Origin: RGIG4079 sp045637505
Lineage (GTDB): Bacteria > Bacteroidota > Bacteroidia > Bacteroidales > Muribaculaceae
DNA: 64,000 bases
Reading direction: 5' to 3'
Assembly (NCBI GenBank): GCA_045637505.1
Contig: JAZTZO010000046.1
Location: 43,473-107,472, forward strand
The notes beneath the pieces are model-generated. The model was given only the letters and a program-made list of their open reading frames with translations. It had not been told where the DNA came from and searched no databases. Shown piece by piece: positions 1-8,588 of the stretch; position 1 is the stretch's first letter, and each line of letters begins with the position of its first letter. A program made the position numbers and the translations under genes.

Positions 1-91
1 TGGGGTCAACACCAAAATACTCGGCGATACCTCCACAAATACCACATAATATTTTGTTGGTCGAACTTCTATATAATCGTTTATCGTTCAT
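1..91 (-). CDS. PspC-domain protein, N-terminal fragment (cut by window edge)
   Basis: The first 30 codons of a minus-strand gene are visible, starting at the ATG at 89-91. The peptide begins MNDKRLYRSSTNKILCGICG and continues GIAEYFGVDP. The basic start, the GGIAEYFG-type core and the following DP are the signature of the PspC domain, found in phage-shock/envelope-stress membrane proteins and in Bacteroidetes PspC-like regulators. It lies 18 bp downstream of argG on the same strand and may be read from the arg promoter. The membrane segment and the rest of the protein lie outside the window, so no role can be assigned beyond the domain. Confidence 0.75.
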   Translation of the reverse strand, partial: MNDKRLYRSSTNKILCGICGGIAEYFGVDP

Positions 92-109
92 TGATTATGA
101 CCTTTTGAT

Positions 110-1312
110 TTAGATTTGTTCGTCGTTATGGTTAGCATAATACGCACGAAGAGCAGTAGCCGATACTTTGATGAAACCTTTGGCATCATCGGCAGTCCAA
201 CCCTTTTGAGTTTCGCCATATTCGCCAAATTTATTTTTCACCAAGTCGTCTTTACTTTCAACGCCTACTGTAGAGAAACCAAGCGGACGAAGTTCGAGAA
301 TTGCTGTACCATTCACATTGCGTTGTGAATTTTCGAGCATAGCCTCAATGTCGCGCATCACTGGTTCAAGATATTGGCTTTCGTGAAGGAACATTCCATA
401 CCATGTAGCCACTTGGTCTTTCCAATATTGTTGCCATTTACTCAAAGTATATTTTTCGAGGAAACGGTGAGCGCCAATGATGAGCATAGGAGCTGCGGCT
501 TCAAAACCTACGCGGCCCTTGATACCGATAATAGTATCACCCACGTGCATATCACGACCCACACCATATGCAGCACCAATCTCTTCTACTTTTTGAATCG
601 CTTCGATAGGATCATCGTAACGCACATCGTTAACGGCTTTCAATTCACCTTTTTCAAAAGTGAGACGGAGTTGTTCGGTACCTTCTTTTTCGCAGTGTTT
701 GAGATATGCACTTTCGGGAAGGCCTTGAGCCGAGTCGAGGATTTCACCACCACAGATTGATGTACCCCAAAGACCTACGTTGTAGCTATATTTGAGTTTA
801 GTAAAATCGGCAGCAAAACCATTTTTATTGAGATAGTCAATCTCTTCTTGGCGAGAAAGATTGTTGTCGCGAGTGAGAGTAATGATTTCCACACCTGGTG
901 CCATTACAAGGAAAGTCATATCGAAACGAATTTGGTCATTACCTGCACCAGTTGAACCGTGAGCAATAGCATCGGCTCCGATTTCGTTTGCATAACGAGC
1001 AATAGCAATAGCTTGGAAAATGCGTTCAGAACTTACCGAGATAGGATATGTGCCATTACGCAACACATTACCATAAACCATATATTTAAGGCTCTTTTCG
1101 TAATATTCACGAGTTACATCGAGCGTCACATATTTTGTTGCACCAAGTTTATATGCATTTTCTTCATTTGTTGCAAGTTGTTCGGGGCTAAAACCACCTG
1201 TATTGGCACAAGCAGCATATACTTCATAACCCATTTCTTTTGCAAGATACATCACAGTGTATGAGGTATCAAGACCTCCACTAAATGCAACTACTACTTT
1301 TTTCTTTCCCAT
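110..1312 (-). CDS. argG: Argininosuccinate synthase
   Basis: Joins citrulline and aspartate with ATP to give argininosuccinate, the penultimate step of arginine synthesis; cytosolic. The N-terminus MGKKKVVVAFSGGLDTSY carries the SGGLDTS motif of the ATP-pyrophosphatase fold, and the whole length (400 aa) fits the family. The frame stays open to a TTG at 1340-1342 (410 aa), but the ATG at 1310-1312 places the conserved beta strand right at the start and is preferred. It follows the GNAT gene by about 30 bp, so argR-GNAT-argG probably form one transcript. In many Bacteroides genomes argC and argD follow argG; here a PspC gene follows instead. Confidence 0.95.
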   Translation of the reverse strand: MGKKKVVVAFSGGLDTSYTVMYLAKEMGYEVYAACANTGGFSPEQLATNEENAYKLGATKYVTLDVTREYYEKSLKYMVYGNVLRNGTYPISVSSERIFQAIAIARYANEIGADAIAHGSTGAGNDQIRFDMTFLVMAPGVEIITLTRDNNLSRQEEIDYLNKNGFAADFTKLKYSYNVGLWGTSICGGEILDSAQGLPESAYLKHCEKEGTEQLRLTFEKGELKAVNDVRYDDPIEAIQKVEEIGAAYGVGRDMHVGDTIIGIKGRVGFEAAAPMLIIGAHRFLEKYTLSKWQQYWKDQVATWYGMFLHESQYLEPVMRDIEAMLENSQRNVNGTAILELRPLGFSTVGVESKDDLVKNKFGEYGETQKGWTADDAKGFIKVSATALRAYYANHNDEQI

Positions 1313-1345
1313 TTTTATTATCTTTTTTTCTTTATTATTCAATTA

Positions 1346-1936
1346 TTAATCTTCATCATCGACATCATTAGTGAGACTATAACGATGATATTGAGTTTCT
1401 TTAGGGTCATACAACAATCCCACGCATAGGCATTTGTGACCACCATTGCGTTGTAGTATGTCATAGTTCACACAACTTTCACAACCTTTCCAAAATGCAG
1501 GATCGGTAGTTAGTTGGTCAAATGTTACAGGACGATAGCCTAATTCAAAATTCATTTTCATCACAGCAGCACCTGTGGTCAATGAAAAGATTTTTGCATC
1601 GGGATACATCTCGCGCGAAAGTTTAAAAATGCGACGTTTGATGCGAGTTGCCAAGCCTAATCCTCTAAATTTATCGGCCACGATGAGCCCCGAGTTAGCA
1701 ACAAACTCTTTGTTGCTCCAACTCTCTATATAACTAAATCCCGCAAATTCGCCATTGCAAAGGGCAACCACGGCTTTGCGTTCAAGCATTTTTTGTTTCA
1801 CATATTCAGGAGAGCGCTTTGCAATACCGGTGCCACGCACTTTTGCTGCGCGATTAATAGTGTCGAGAATTTCATCGACATATTTCACATGCTCCTCTGA
1901 AGCGACTACTACTTCTATTTTATTAGAGTCCTCCAT
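1346..1936 (-). CDS. GNAT-family acyltransferase of the arginine cluster
   Basis: A 196-aa protein with a GNAT fold: a central acetyl-CoA pocket around VADKFRGLGLATRIKRR (variant of the R/Q-x-x-G-x-G/A motif) and a mixed alpha/beta C-terminal half. It sits between argR and argG, a position conserved in Bacteroidales. That suggests acylation of glutamate or a related arginine precursor (N-acetylglutamate synthase-like), but this is inference. Near the C-terminus is a CESC pair followed about 15 residues later by a CLC pair, a possible metal-binding knuckle not usual in GNATs. Transcription is probably from the argR promoter. Confidence 0.8.
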   Translation of the reverse strand: MEDSNKIEVVVASEEHVKYVDEILDTINRAAKVRGTGIAKRSPEYVKQKMLERKAVVALCNGEFAGFSYIESWSNKEFVANSGLIVADKFRGLGLATRIKRRIFKLSREMYPDAKIFSLTTGAAVMKMNFELGYRPVTFDQLTTDPAFWKGCESCVNYDILQRNGGHKCLCVGLLYDPKETQYHRYSLTNDVDDED

Positions 1937-1980
1937 TTCTTCAAATATATACCTTATTATACTATTGTTAGGATTAAAAA

Positions 1981-2511
1981 TTACACCTCTTCGGCCTCAT
2001 TCCCAAGAAATTGTGCTTTTGCTGCATCAAGCACCGATTGTGGGAGGAATGACTGAAAAAGCTCATATAAGTCTCTACGACTTGATGTTTCGTTTACCAC
2101 TGCAAATACTGTATCAGCGCCAGGAATCGTACCTAAAATGTGATGCGACTCAAGCATATCAAGGTCGTAGGCCAACCCACTCGCATATCCGTTGCGTGTT
2201 TTGATTACAACCAAATTGCCCGACACACTCAACGACAATGCTGCAGGATGCAACGATGACTGCACTGTATTTTGTACTTTTGCAAAAGGCTCATTACTCA
2301 TGCGATGAGCGTCGGCAATAATATATCGATAGCCTCCCATATCGGTTGCTATCTTTGTAGTACGCAACATTTTCAAATCGCGTGAGAGAGTTGCTTGTGT
2401 TACAATATAGCCTCGAATAGCTAACTGTTTTGATAATTCTTCTTGACTCCCTATGCAGTTATGCGTGAGAATGTCAACAATAACTGGCAATCGAGATTTT
2501 CTCTTTTTCAT
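1981..2511 (-). CDS. argR: Arginine repressor ArgR
   Basis: Transcriptional regulator that senses L-arginine and controls arg genes. At 176 aa it is slightly longer than the usual 150-160. The N-terminal winged helix is clear (GSQEELSKQL followed by TQATLSRDLK, matching the recognition helix of ArgR). The C-terminal oligomerisation/arginine-binding part ends in ILGTIPGADTVFAVV, equivalent to the GTIAGDDT motif. It is first in the argR-GNAT-argG unit, which is consistent with autoregulation. A -7 promoter box lies 24 bp upstream of the start codon. Confidence 0.93.
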   Translation of the reverse strand: MKKRKSRLPVIVDILTHNCIGSQEELSKQLAIRGYIVTQATLSRDLKMLRTTKIATDMGGYRYIIADAHRMSNEPFAKVQNTVQSSLHPAALSLSVSGNLVVIKTRNGYASGLAYDLDMLESHHILGTIPGADTVFAVVNETSSRRDLYELFQSFLPQSVLDAAKAQFLGNEAEEV

Positions 2512-2534
2512 AATAACGACTATTAATTTCTATG

Positions 2535-2542
2535 CAAAGATA
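2535..2542 (-). promoter_or_regulatory. Predicted -7 box of the argR promoter
   Basis: Minus strand reads TATCTTTG, the Bacteroidetes TAnnTTTG -7 element, just upstream of argR. No good -33 TTG is seen at the usual 19-21 bp. Confidence 0.55.
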
Positions 2543-2607
2543 CTACTTAATATTGAATAAAAATAGAAAACGCATAAATATTTAATTGTTTCGCAATTTT
2601 TTCGCAT

Positions 2608-2635
2608 AAAAAAGGGATAGAACTTAATCTACCCC
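2608..2635 (-). terminator. Intrinsic terminator after gltX
   Basis: On the minus strand GGGGTAGA and TCTATCCC form an 8-bp stem (one G-U type mismatch) with a 6-nt loop, followed directly by six T residues. It separates gltX from the argR promoter. Confidence 0.75.
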
Positions 2636-2662
2636 TCTCAACATATGACATTAGTTATTATA

Positions 2663-4189
2663 TCATTTTTTGATATTTTCAACGCCAGCGAGAACGCGTT
2701 TCACGGTCTCTTCTTTACCAATAAGTTCGGTGATGTCAAACATATGTGGACCCTTACATTCGCCTACTACCGTAAGACGGAATGCATTCATCACATTACC
2801 CATGTGATAACCCTTTTCGGTAATCCATCCAAGCACTGCAGGCTCGGCAGCTGCACATGAGAAATCTTCAAGACCACGAAGCACTTCAACAAGCTCGGTC
2901 ATCACTGCAGGAGAATCTTCTTTCCAGCGTTTTTTTACTGCTTTTTCTTCATATTTGGTAGGAGCAACGAAAAGGAATGATGTTACATCCCAAAGGTCAC
3001 GCACAAAGTTTACACGATCTTTAACCATCGAAACTGCTCGAGTAATATATTCATCGCTATAGTTTTCTACGGCTACACCCTTTTCTACCAAGATAGGTTT
3101 AAACATTTCGGCAAGGTCGGCATCGGCTACCTCTTGAATATATTTATGGTTAAACCACTTACCTTTTTCAAAGTCAAATTTTGCACCCGATTTTGAGCAA
3201 TGATCGAGTGAGAATTTAGCGATAAGTTCGTCCATCGACATAATTTCAGTATCATCACCAGGATTCCAACCGAGCAATGCAAGGAAATTCACTACTGCTT
3301 CGGGTAGATAGCCCGATTCACGATAACCCGATGACACTTCGCCACTCTTTGGGTCGTGCCACTCAAGAGGGAACACAGGGAAACCAAGACGATCGCCATC
3401 GCGCTTGCTCAATTTGCCCTTTCCGTCGGGTTTGAGCAACAATGGAAGGTGTACAAATGCAGGCATAGTATCAGCCCATCCAAATGCTTCGTAAAGCAAC
3501 ACGTGCAATGGTGCAGAAGGCAACCACTCTTCGCCACGGATTACATGCGACACGAGCATCAAATGGTCGTCAACAATGTTTGCCAAGTGATATGTGGGTA
3601 GGTCATCGGCACTCTTATAAAGCACTTTATCATCGAGCACGCTTGAGTTGATTGTTACTTTGCCACGAATCAAGTCGTTAACCACTACATCGCGACCTGG
3701 TTCAATCATGAAACGCACCACATATTTTTCGCCATCGGCAATCAGTTTATCAACCTCCTCTTTTGATAAAGAGAGAGAGTTGCGCATTGAAAGACGAGTT
3801 GAGGCATCATATTGGAAGTTTGCCACCTCTTGGCGTTTTGCATCAAGTTCTTCGGGGGTATCAAAAGCGATATAAGCCTTGCCATTGTCGAGAAGCATTT
3901 TCACATGTTCGCGATAGATATCGCGGCGTTCACTTTGCTTATAAGGACCATAGGCACCACCTTCGCTCACACCCTCATCAATCTTGATTCCAAGCCATGC
4001 GAGAGATTCATTAATATATTGTTCGGCACCAGGAACAAAGCGTTGAGAGTCGGTATCTTCGATGCGAAGAATCATCTCACCACCATGTTGACGAGCAAAC
4101 AAGTAGTTATATAACGCAGTGCGCACACCACCGATGTGCAAAGGCCCCGTAGGCGACGGAGCAAATCTTACTCTTACCTTTTGATTCAT
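2663..4189 (-). CDS. gltX: Glutamyl-tRNA synthetase
   Basis: Charges tRNA-Glu with glutamate; cytosolic class I synthetase. 508 aa, typical length. The HIGH signature is PLHIGG at residues 16-21 and the KMSKS equivalent is KLSKRDG at residues 259-265. LRIEDTD (residues 41-47) is the conserved glutamate-site strand. The C-terminal helical anticodon-binding domain is present to the end. It is a single gene between its own terminator and a -7-like box (minus-strand TAACTTTG, 4219-4226) upstream of its start. Confidence 0.96.
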   Translation of the reverse strand: MNQKVRVRFAPSPTGPLHIGGVRTALYNYLFARQHGGEMILRIEDTDSQRFVPGAEQYINESLAWLGIKIDEGVSEGGAYGPYKQSERRDIYREHVKMLLDNGKAYIAFDTPEELDAKRQEVANFQYDASTRLSMRNSLSLSKEEVDKLIADGEKYVVRFMIEPGRDVVVNDLIRGKVTINSSVLDDKVLYKSADDLPTYHLANIVDDHLMLVSHVIRGEEWLPSAPLHVLLYEAFGWADTMPAFVHLPLLLKPDGKGKLSKRDGDRLGFPVFPLEWHDPKSGEVSSGYRESGYLPEAVVNFLALLGWNPGDDTEIMSMDELIAKFSLDHCSKSGAKFDFEKGKWFNHKYIQEVADADLAEMFKPILVEKGVAVENYSDEYITRAVSMVKDRVNFVRDLWDVTSFLFVAPTKYEEKAVKKRWKEDSPAVMTELVEVLRGLEDFSCAAAEPAVLGWITEKGYHMGNVMNAFRLTVVGECKGPHMFDITELIGKEETVKRVLAGVENIKK

Positions 4190-4273
4190 TTTCTTTGATA
4201 TATTTTATAATACTGCTACAAAGTTACACAAAAACCACGAATAATCACACAAACATCAAACAAATCAGCGTGC

Positions 4274-6430
4274 TTATTGTTTTGTCAAAACAACCACTGT
4301 ATTGTTATAAGCTGCCGATGCATCAATAAGTTCAAGGAATTCATCCCAGTTACTTACTTGCTCAAAATAGCGGATATATCTTTCATTAATTTTGAGCGTT
4401 AATTCATTGTCTTTTACTCTTGCTTGTGCAATAAATGCGCCACATTTAGTTGTGACTGATTTATTAAGCAATTCTACACTCTCATCGGTTATAGTATAAC
4501 CTTGTGGAATTTCTAATGTTATTGTATAGCGATACTGATTAGGACAATTACGAAATATATGTGATTGTCTATTCCGTTCTTCGCCTTCTACCTTACTTTG
4601 TTCTCCAATTAATTTACCGAGAGATATTATTAAATCATTTCCAGCACGTTTTACAAGTCCATCTACCTCACAAGCCATTTCATAATCAACAGTAGGGCTA
4701 TTGGGTGTAGCGCCAATTGATGATATTTTATAGTTTTTAATTACCGATGGCGTAACACCAAGCATTGTTTCTGCTTCCTCTTTGAAAAGCTCTTGCATTT
4801 TCTCTTTAATCTCAACCGAATCAATTTTCAATTTTGCACGCCATTTTTGAGGAATTTCGAGATAGTTTTCAGCGGCACGCATCCAGGCATTTTTATCAAC
4901 AAGAGGAGAAGCAATTGTTTTCATTGCCCCTTTAATCGTCATGTTTCGACAAATATTTAGAACATTTTCATCATTTTCGTTAAATGAAACTTTAACATCT
5001 GATATTACCGCATTGTCAGATGCACGAGAAGATGGCAGTGTTATTATTTTGGCTTGTTGTTTATTATAATCTTCATCATTACATTTAAAAATCGCACCAG
5101 TTTCGCCAAAGTATTCTCCTGGCAATTCACCTGGCAAGAATACAAGGTCGCCAGTAACAAAATAGCATGAATCACCGATAACGCTTATATAATCGGGTTC
5201 TTGCCAACTTAAAATCATTGGCAATGGGACCTCATTTCTTGAATTTGCAACTCCAACATTTACATCATCTTTTATCCCCAATTTTTTCAATACCTGAGCA
5301 AAATATAATGGCATTGTCATTGACGAATGTGACTTATCATCACGCAATCCCGAATAAAATGTTGCCACCCAAGCTGCATCTATAATCTGACGACGAGTAG
5401 CCTCAGGATGCATTTTTTTATAATTTTCCGCATAGTCTATCGCATCTAAAACAATATCTTTTGTAAGGACTTCAGTCATATCGGTCAAGACATTAGAAAT
5501 ATCTTGATAATAGGAGTTAGCTGGCAATCCACAATACACACCTATACGTGCACTTTTGGGTTTATACACCAACGATCCTCGTTGATTATTCATTATATAC
5601 ATCTTAATAAATGGAAATTGTCGTTTAGGCGACATCCAATTACCCGATTCTCGTTTCGGGATATTGACTGCTTCAACTCCTAATATACGTGTTTGATCCT
5701 TTGCAATAAAACCTGTCAACAATGGGGCACCATTATAATTGCGATATTCAACAGTCAATTCAGGATCTATGCTACAATGGATTTTGTAAAACATCATTGG
5801 ATATTGACGAGAAAACGAAAATACCAATGGGTCTAAATCAAATTCATCAAGCCACACCTCATCATAATAGAAATACTCCAACACATCGCCTGGCTCAAGC
5901 CCAGGGATAGCCACAATTCGCTCTACAGTTTTTTCTTTTTTGCCCTCTTTTACATCAAAAGCGTTTCTGCAATCTACATCTATAACATCGCCATTAGGTT
6001 TGATTACTCGTGCGCCAAATGCTGATGATGTATATTGATAAGAATAGCCACTTATTTCTTCTTCTCCATCAACCGACATATTGAATTCAGAATAATCCTC
6101 AACAGCTTTTTTGTCATTGAGTTTAATCATTACTCTTGATATTGACTTCATGTCAATCGCGCTGGTATAGGCCTTTCCATAATGCGAATATTTATTAACA
6201 TTGAGTTGCTGCACTCGTTTCACTTCAACATTGCGATATGCCGCAATTATTACTGCCGACTCATTACCATATAAACTATCAGGGATTTCCGTTTTCGCAT
6301 TAAAATCCGACAATTCCAATCCCCACACCTTTTCAGCTGCTTTTCTAAAAAACTTTGCATCATATTTAGCCGACATCGAAAATACCGATACTAATATAAT
6401 CGCAATAGTTGTCAAAATATTTTTTTTCAT
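4274..6430 (-). CDS. Secreted DUF3857 protein with degenerate transglutaminase-like domain
   Basis: 718 aa with a signal peptide (MKKNILTTIAIILVSVFSMSAK). Residues about 60-280 match the DUF3857 beta-rich domain, followed by a transglutaminase-like region. Where active members have RYGDCKGK, this protein reads LRDDKSHSS (residues 362-370), with no cysteine. The NH and LDGT histidine/aspartate motifs of the neighbour are DY (residues 413-414) and VTGD here. The fold is probably kept but the thiol triad is lost. It lies 9 bp downstream of an apparently active paralog, so the two are likely co-expressed; the substrate is unknown. Confidence 0.8.
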   Translation of the reverse strand: MKKNILTTIAIILVSVFSMSAKYDAKFFRKAAEKVWGLELSDFNAKTEIPDSLYGNESAVIIAAYRNVEVKRVQQLNVNKYSHYGKAYTSAIDMKSISRVMIKLNDKKAVEDYSEFNMSVDGEEEISGYSYQYTSSAFGARVIKPNGDVIDVDCRNAFDVKEGKKEKTVERIVAIPGLEPGDVLEYFYYDEVWLDEFDLDPLVFSFSRQYPMMFYKIHCSIDPELTVEYRNYNGAPLLTGFIAKDQTRILGVEAVNIPKRESGNWMSPKRQFPFIKMYIMNNQRGSLVYKPKSARIGVYCGLPANSYYQDISNVLTDMTEVLTKDIVLDAIDYAENYKKMHPEATRRQIIDAAWVATFYSGLRDDKSHSSMTMPLYFAQVLKKLGIKDDVNVGVANSRNEVPLPMILSWQEPDYISVIGDSCYFVTGDLVFLPGELPGEYFGETGAIFKCNDEDYNKQQAKIITLPSSRASDNAVISDVKVSFNENDENVLNICRNMTIKGAMKTIASPLVDKNAWMRAAENYLEIPQKWRAKLKIDSVEIKEKMQELFKEEAETMLGVTPSVIKNYKISSIGATPNSPTVDYEMACEVDGLVKRAGNDLIISLGKLIGEQSKVEGEERNRQSHIFRNCPNQYRYTITLEIPQGYTITDESVELLNKSVTTKCGAFIAQARVKDNELTLKINERYIRYFEQVSNWDEFLELIDASAAYNNTVVVLTKQ

Positions 6431-6439
6431 GACCGATAT

Positions 6440-8266
6440 CTATTTAAGTGTTAATACTATTTGTTCCCTATTTTTTTGATTAAACTCTCTCACTAATTTA
6501 TTCCAAGTTAATGCATCACTAAGTGCAATCGTTATATTCTTCAACTCAACATACGCACTGCACTTTATCAATTCGCCCTCCATATCATAAACGATTGATG
6601 CACTAAACCACTCGTTATTGACCTCATATTTTTCGGGAAGTGATTCCACTTTATACCCCTCTGGCACCTCTATCAATACCTCATTCTCACATCTATTACG
6701 ATAAGGCAATAATATATCACGTTTGCGAGTTTTCAAATCATATACATTTAACAAATGACTTCGCAAAGGCATTAAATCTACATATATTTTTCCATTTACA
6801 ATATTACATGCATCTATTTCATCAACCTGAGCTGATATTTGCACTGAATCAGATTGTGTAGAATACCCCTCAATCTTTTCATTATCTACATTTACGTTAA
6901 CTTTAGGATAAACAACAATTTTTGATAATAAATCTGCTTGATTTGATGCATCTACATCATGATATGTAGCACACATTGCCATTTTATCAATCCCTTTTAG
7001 AGTGCGACTTATTTCGCCTACCAAACTATTGTTTACTATCCGATAAGTAGCAATGGTCTTATCCAAATTCATATTTGGAGATTGAATAGGCACAGTTTTC
7101 AATAAATAACTATCCCCGTTTTCAATCATTGCCTCTCGCCCTTGGATTGAAGAATGATAAATTCCTAATGGAAGATATGATGCTGTGCCATCAAGATATA
7201 ATATCGAATCTCCTTTAACAACTGCACATATCATGTGATTACCCGATGCCAATGTTGGCACTTCGCTCCATGTCGCTCCAACGTCATTTGTCCCAATCCA
7301 CACCAATCGAGCATCAAAACCCACTGCAATTAGCATCTGTTTCAACAACATTGACTTGCCCTTACAATCGCCATAACGTTTTCGCAACACCTCACTTGCG
7401 AGATCGGGGCGTGTTCCGTATTCTCCATGTTCTACTGCGATGTATCTTATTCTGTCTTGTACCCACGCTAAAATATTTCTTATTTTTTCTTCTTCATTAG
7501 CACAATCCGATGTAATTTCCACAGCTTGAGCTTTTACCTTTTCTAATGCTAAATCTTGCGTAGTTGTTAATCCATGAAGGTGTTGATATAAGTCGCCCAA
7601 TGTAGGGTATTGCCCAATAATATAAATTCGTGGAATAACTGTTGACGCCTCGGGGCAGTCCTCCTCTTCTTTTGGGGCATTCATTTCGGTCATTTCATAC
7701 ACATATATTTTAGCACCCTTTTTACCATTTTCTATTCGTCGAGAGATATTGGAGGTAAACGATTTCTCCACAATCTTAATTTTATCAACTAAAGATTGTG
7801 GCACCTCAATTTTTACAGTTTTTGACTTTACATCATGAATCTCTGGGAAACACACCTCTGCAAAATGTTCTGCTTTTGTATATGTTTTTTCAAAAACTGC
7901 CTTTACTGGTTTCCCGACTTTTTTGATCGGAACAACAATGAAACACACCTTTGAATCGTTGTAAAAAATATCTTCGGGAATCCAATGGCGATACTCTGCC
8001 GAGGCTCCTGGTGCCGAGGCTTTATTTATTTTAGTATAATCGTCATAAAATTCAAGAGCCAATGCATGCCCTTCGGTGCGTGTTGCCTCAAAACATATCT
8101 CTTTGCATGATTTTACTTCCGATATCGCCTTACCATCTTTTGTTGCTTTAATTTTGTAATACTCCTCACAAGAGGAAATTACTATATTGGCATCTGAGGC
8201 ATAGACTTCTTGTGAAATCATCGCAATAATTAGTATGATACAAAATTTCCAAATTAGCCTTAGCAT
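6440..8266 (-). CDS. Secreted DUF3857/transglutaminase-core protein
   Basis: 608 aa with an N-terminal signal sequence ending near VYASDA. It has an N-terminal DUF3857 domain, then a transglutaminase-like cysteine-protease core: RYGDCKGKS gives Cys301, SGNHMICAV gives His344 and YLDGT gives Asp359, a complete Cys-His-Asp triad. A beta-rich C-terminal part follows. Such proteins are common in Bacteroidetes envelopes; their reaction is not well established. First gene of a two-gene unit with the degenerate paralog. Confidence 0.85.
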   Translation of the reverse strand: MLRLIWKFCIILIIAMISQEVYASDANIVISSCEEYYKIKATKDGKAISEVKSCKEICFEATRTEGHALALEFYDDYTKINKASAPGASAEYRHWIPEDIFYNDSKVCFIVVPIKKVGKPVKAVFEKTYTKAEHFAEVCFPEIHDVKSKTVKIEVPQSLVDKIKIVEKSFTSNISRRIENGKKGAKIYVYEMTEMNAPKEEEDCPEASTVIPRIYIIGQYPTLGDLYQHLHGLTTTQDLALEKVKAQAVEITSDCANEEEKIRNILAWVQDRIRYIAVEHGEYGTRPDLASEVLRKRYGDCKGKSMLLKQMLIAVGFDARLVWIGTNDVGATWSEVPTLASGNHMICAVVKGDSILYLDGTASYLPLGIYHSSIQGREAMIENGDSYLLKTVPIQSPNMNLDKTIATYRIVNNSLVGEISRTLKGIDKMAMCATYHDVDASNQADLLSKIVVYPKVNVNVDNEKIEGYSTQSDSVQISAQVDEIDACNIVNGKIYVDLMPLRSHLLNVYDLKTRKRDILLPYRNRCENEVLIEVPEGYKVESLPEKYEVNNEWFSASIVYDMEGELIKCSAYVELKNITIALSDALTWNKLVREFNQKNREQIVLTLK

Positions 8267-8588
8267 AATGTTTTTTCAATTAGTATGATTTCAAATACAA
8301 ACTTATACAAATTACCTCTAAAATCAAAGCATATTTCAAAATTTATATCTCTTTAAGGATAAAATCAGTCATCCCAATTTAGGCAAATCTAAAATTTTTA
8401 GATTTGCATAGTTTTTCGCAAATTATAAAATAGATACCTCTTTTTTAACCAAAAAGAAATTCATAAGTCGCAATAATTGCAATCTTTGAAAAATTGAAAT
8501 GAGTAGAATATCACGATTACTAATATTTTCGCTATCTTTGCGTGTAATAATTAGTAATTAAATCTATAAGCCAAAAGAAATATCTATC
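8267..8588. other. Divergent intergenic region, AT-rich
   Basis: 322 bp between the minus-strand DUF3857 pair and the plus-strand GH97 gene. Apart from the GH97 promoter box near its right end I see only AT-rich sequence with no convincing ORF or repeat. Confidence 0.6.
8533..8540 (+). promoter_or_regulatory. Predicted -7 box of the GH97 gene promoter
   Basis: TATCTTTG matches the Bacteroidetes -7 consensus, 48 bp upstream of the ATG. No -33 TTG is seen at the expected spacing. Confidence 0.55.

Noticed and set aside
1313..1342. TTG start of argG at 1342
   Set aside because: The ATG at 1312 gives the standard N-terminus; the extra ten residues are low-complexity Lys/Asn.
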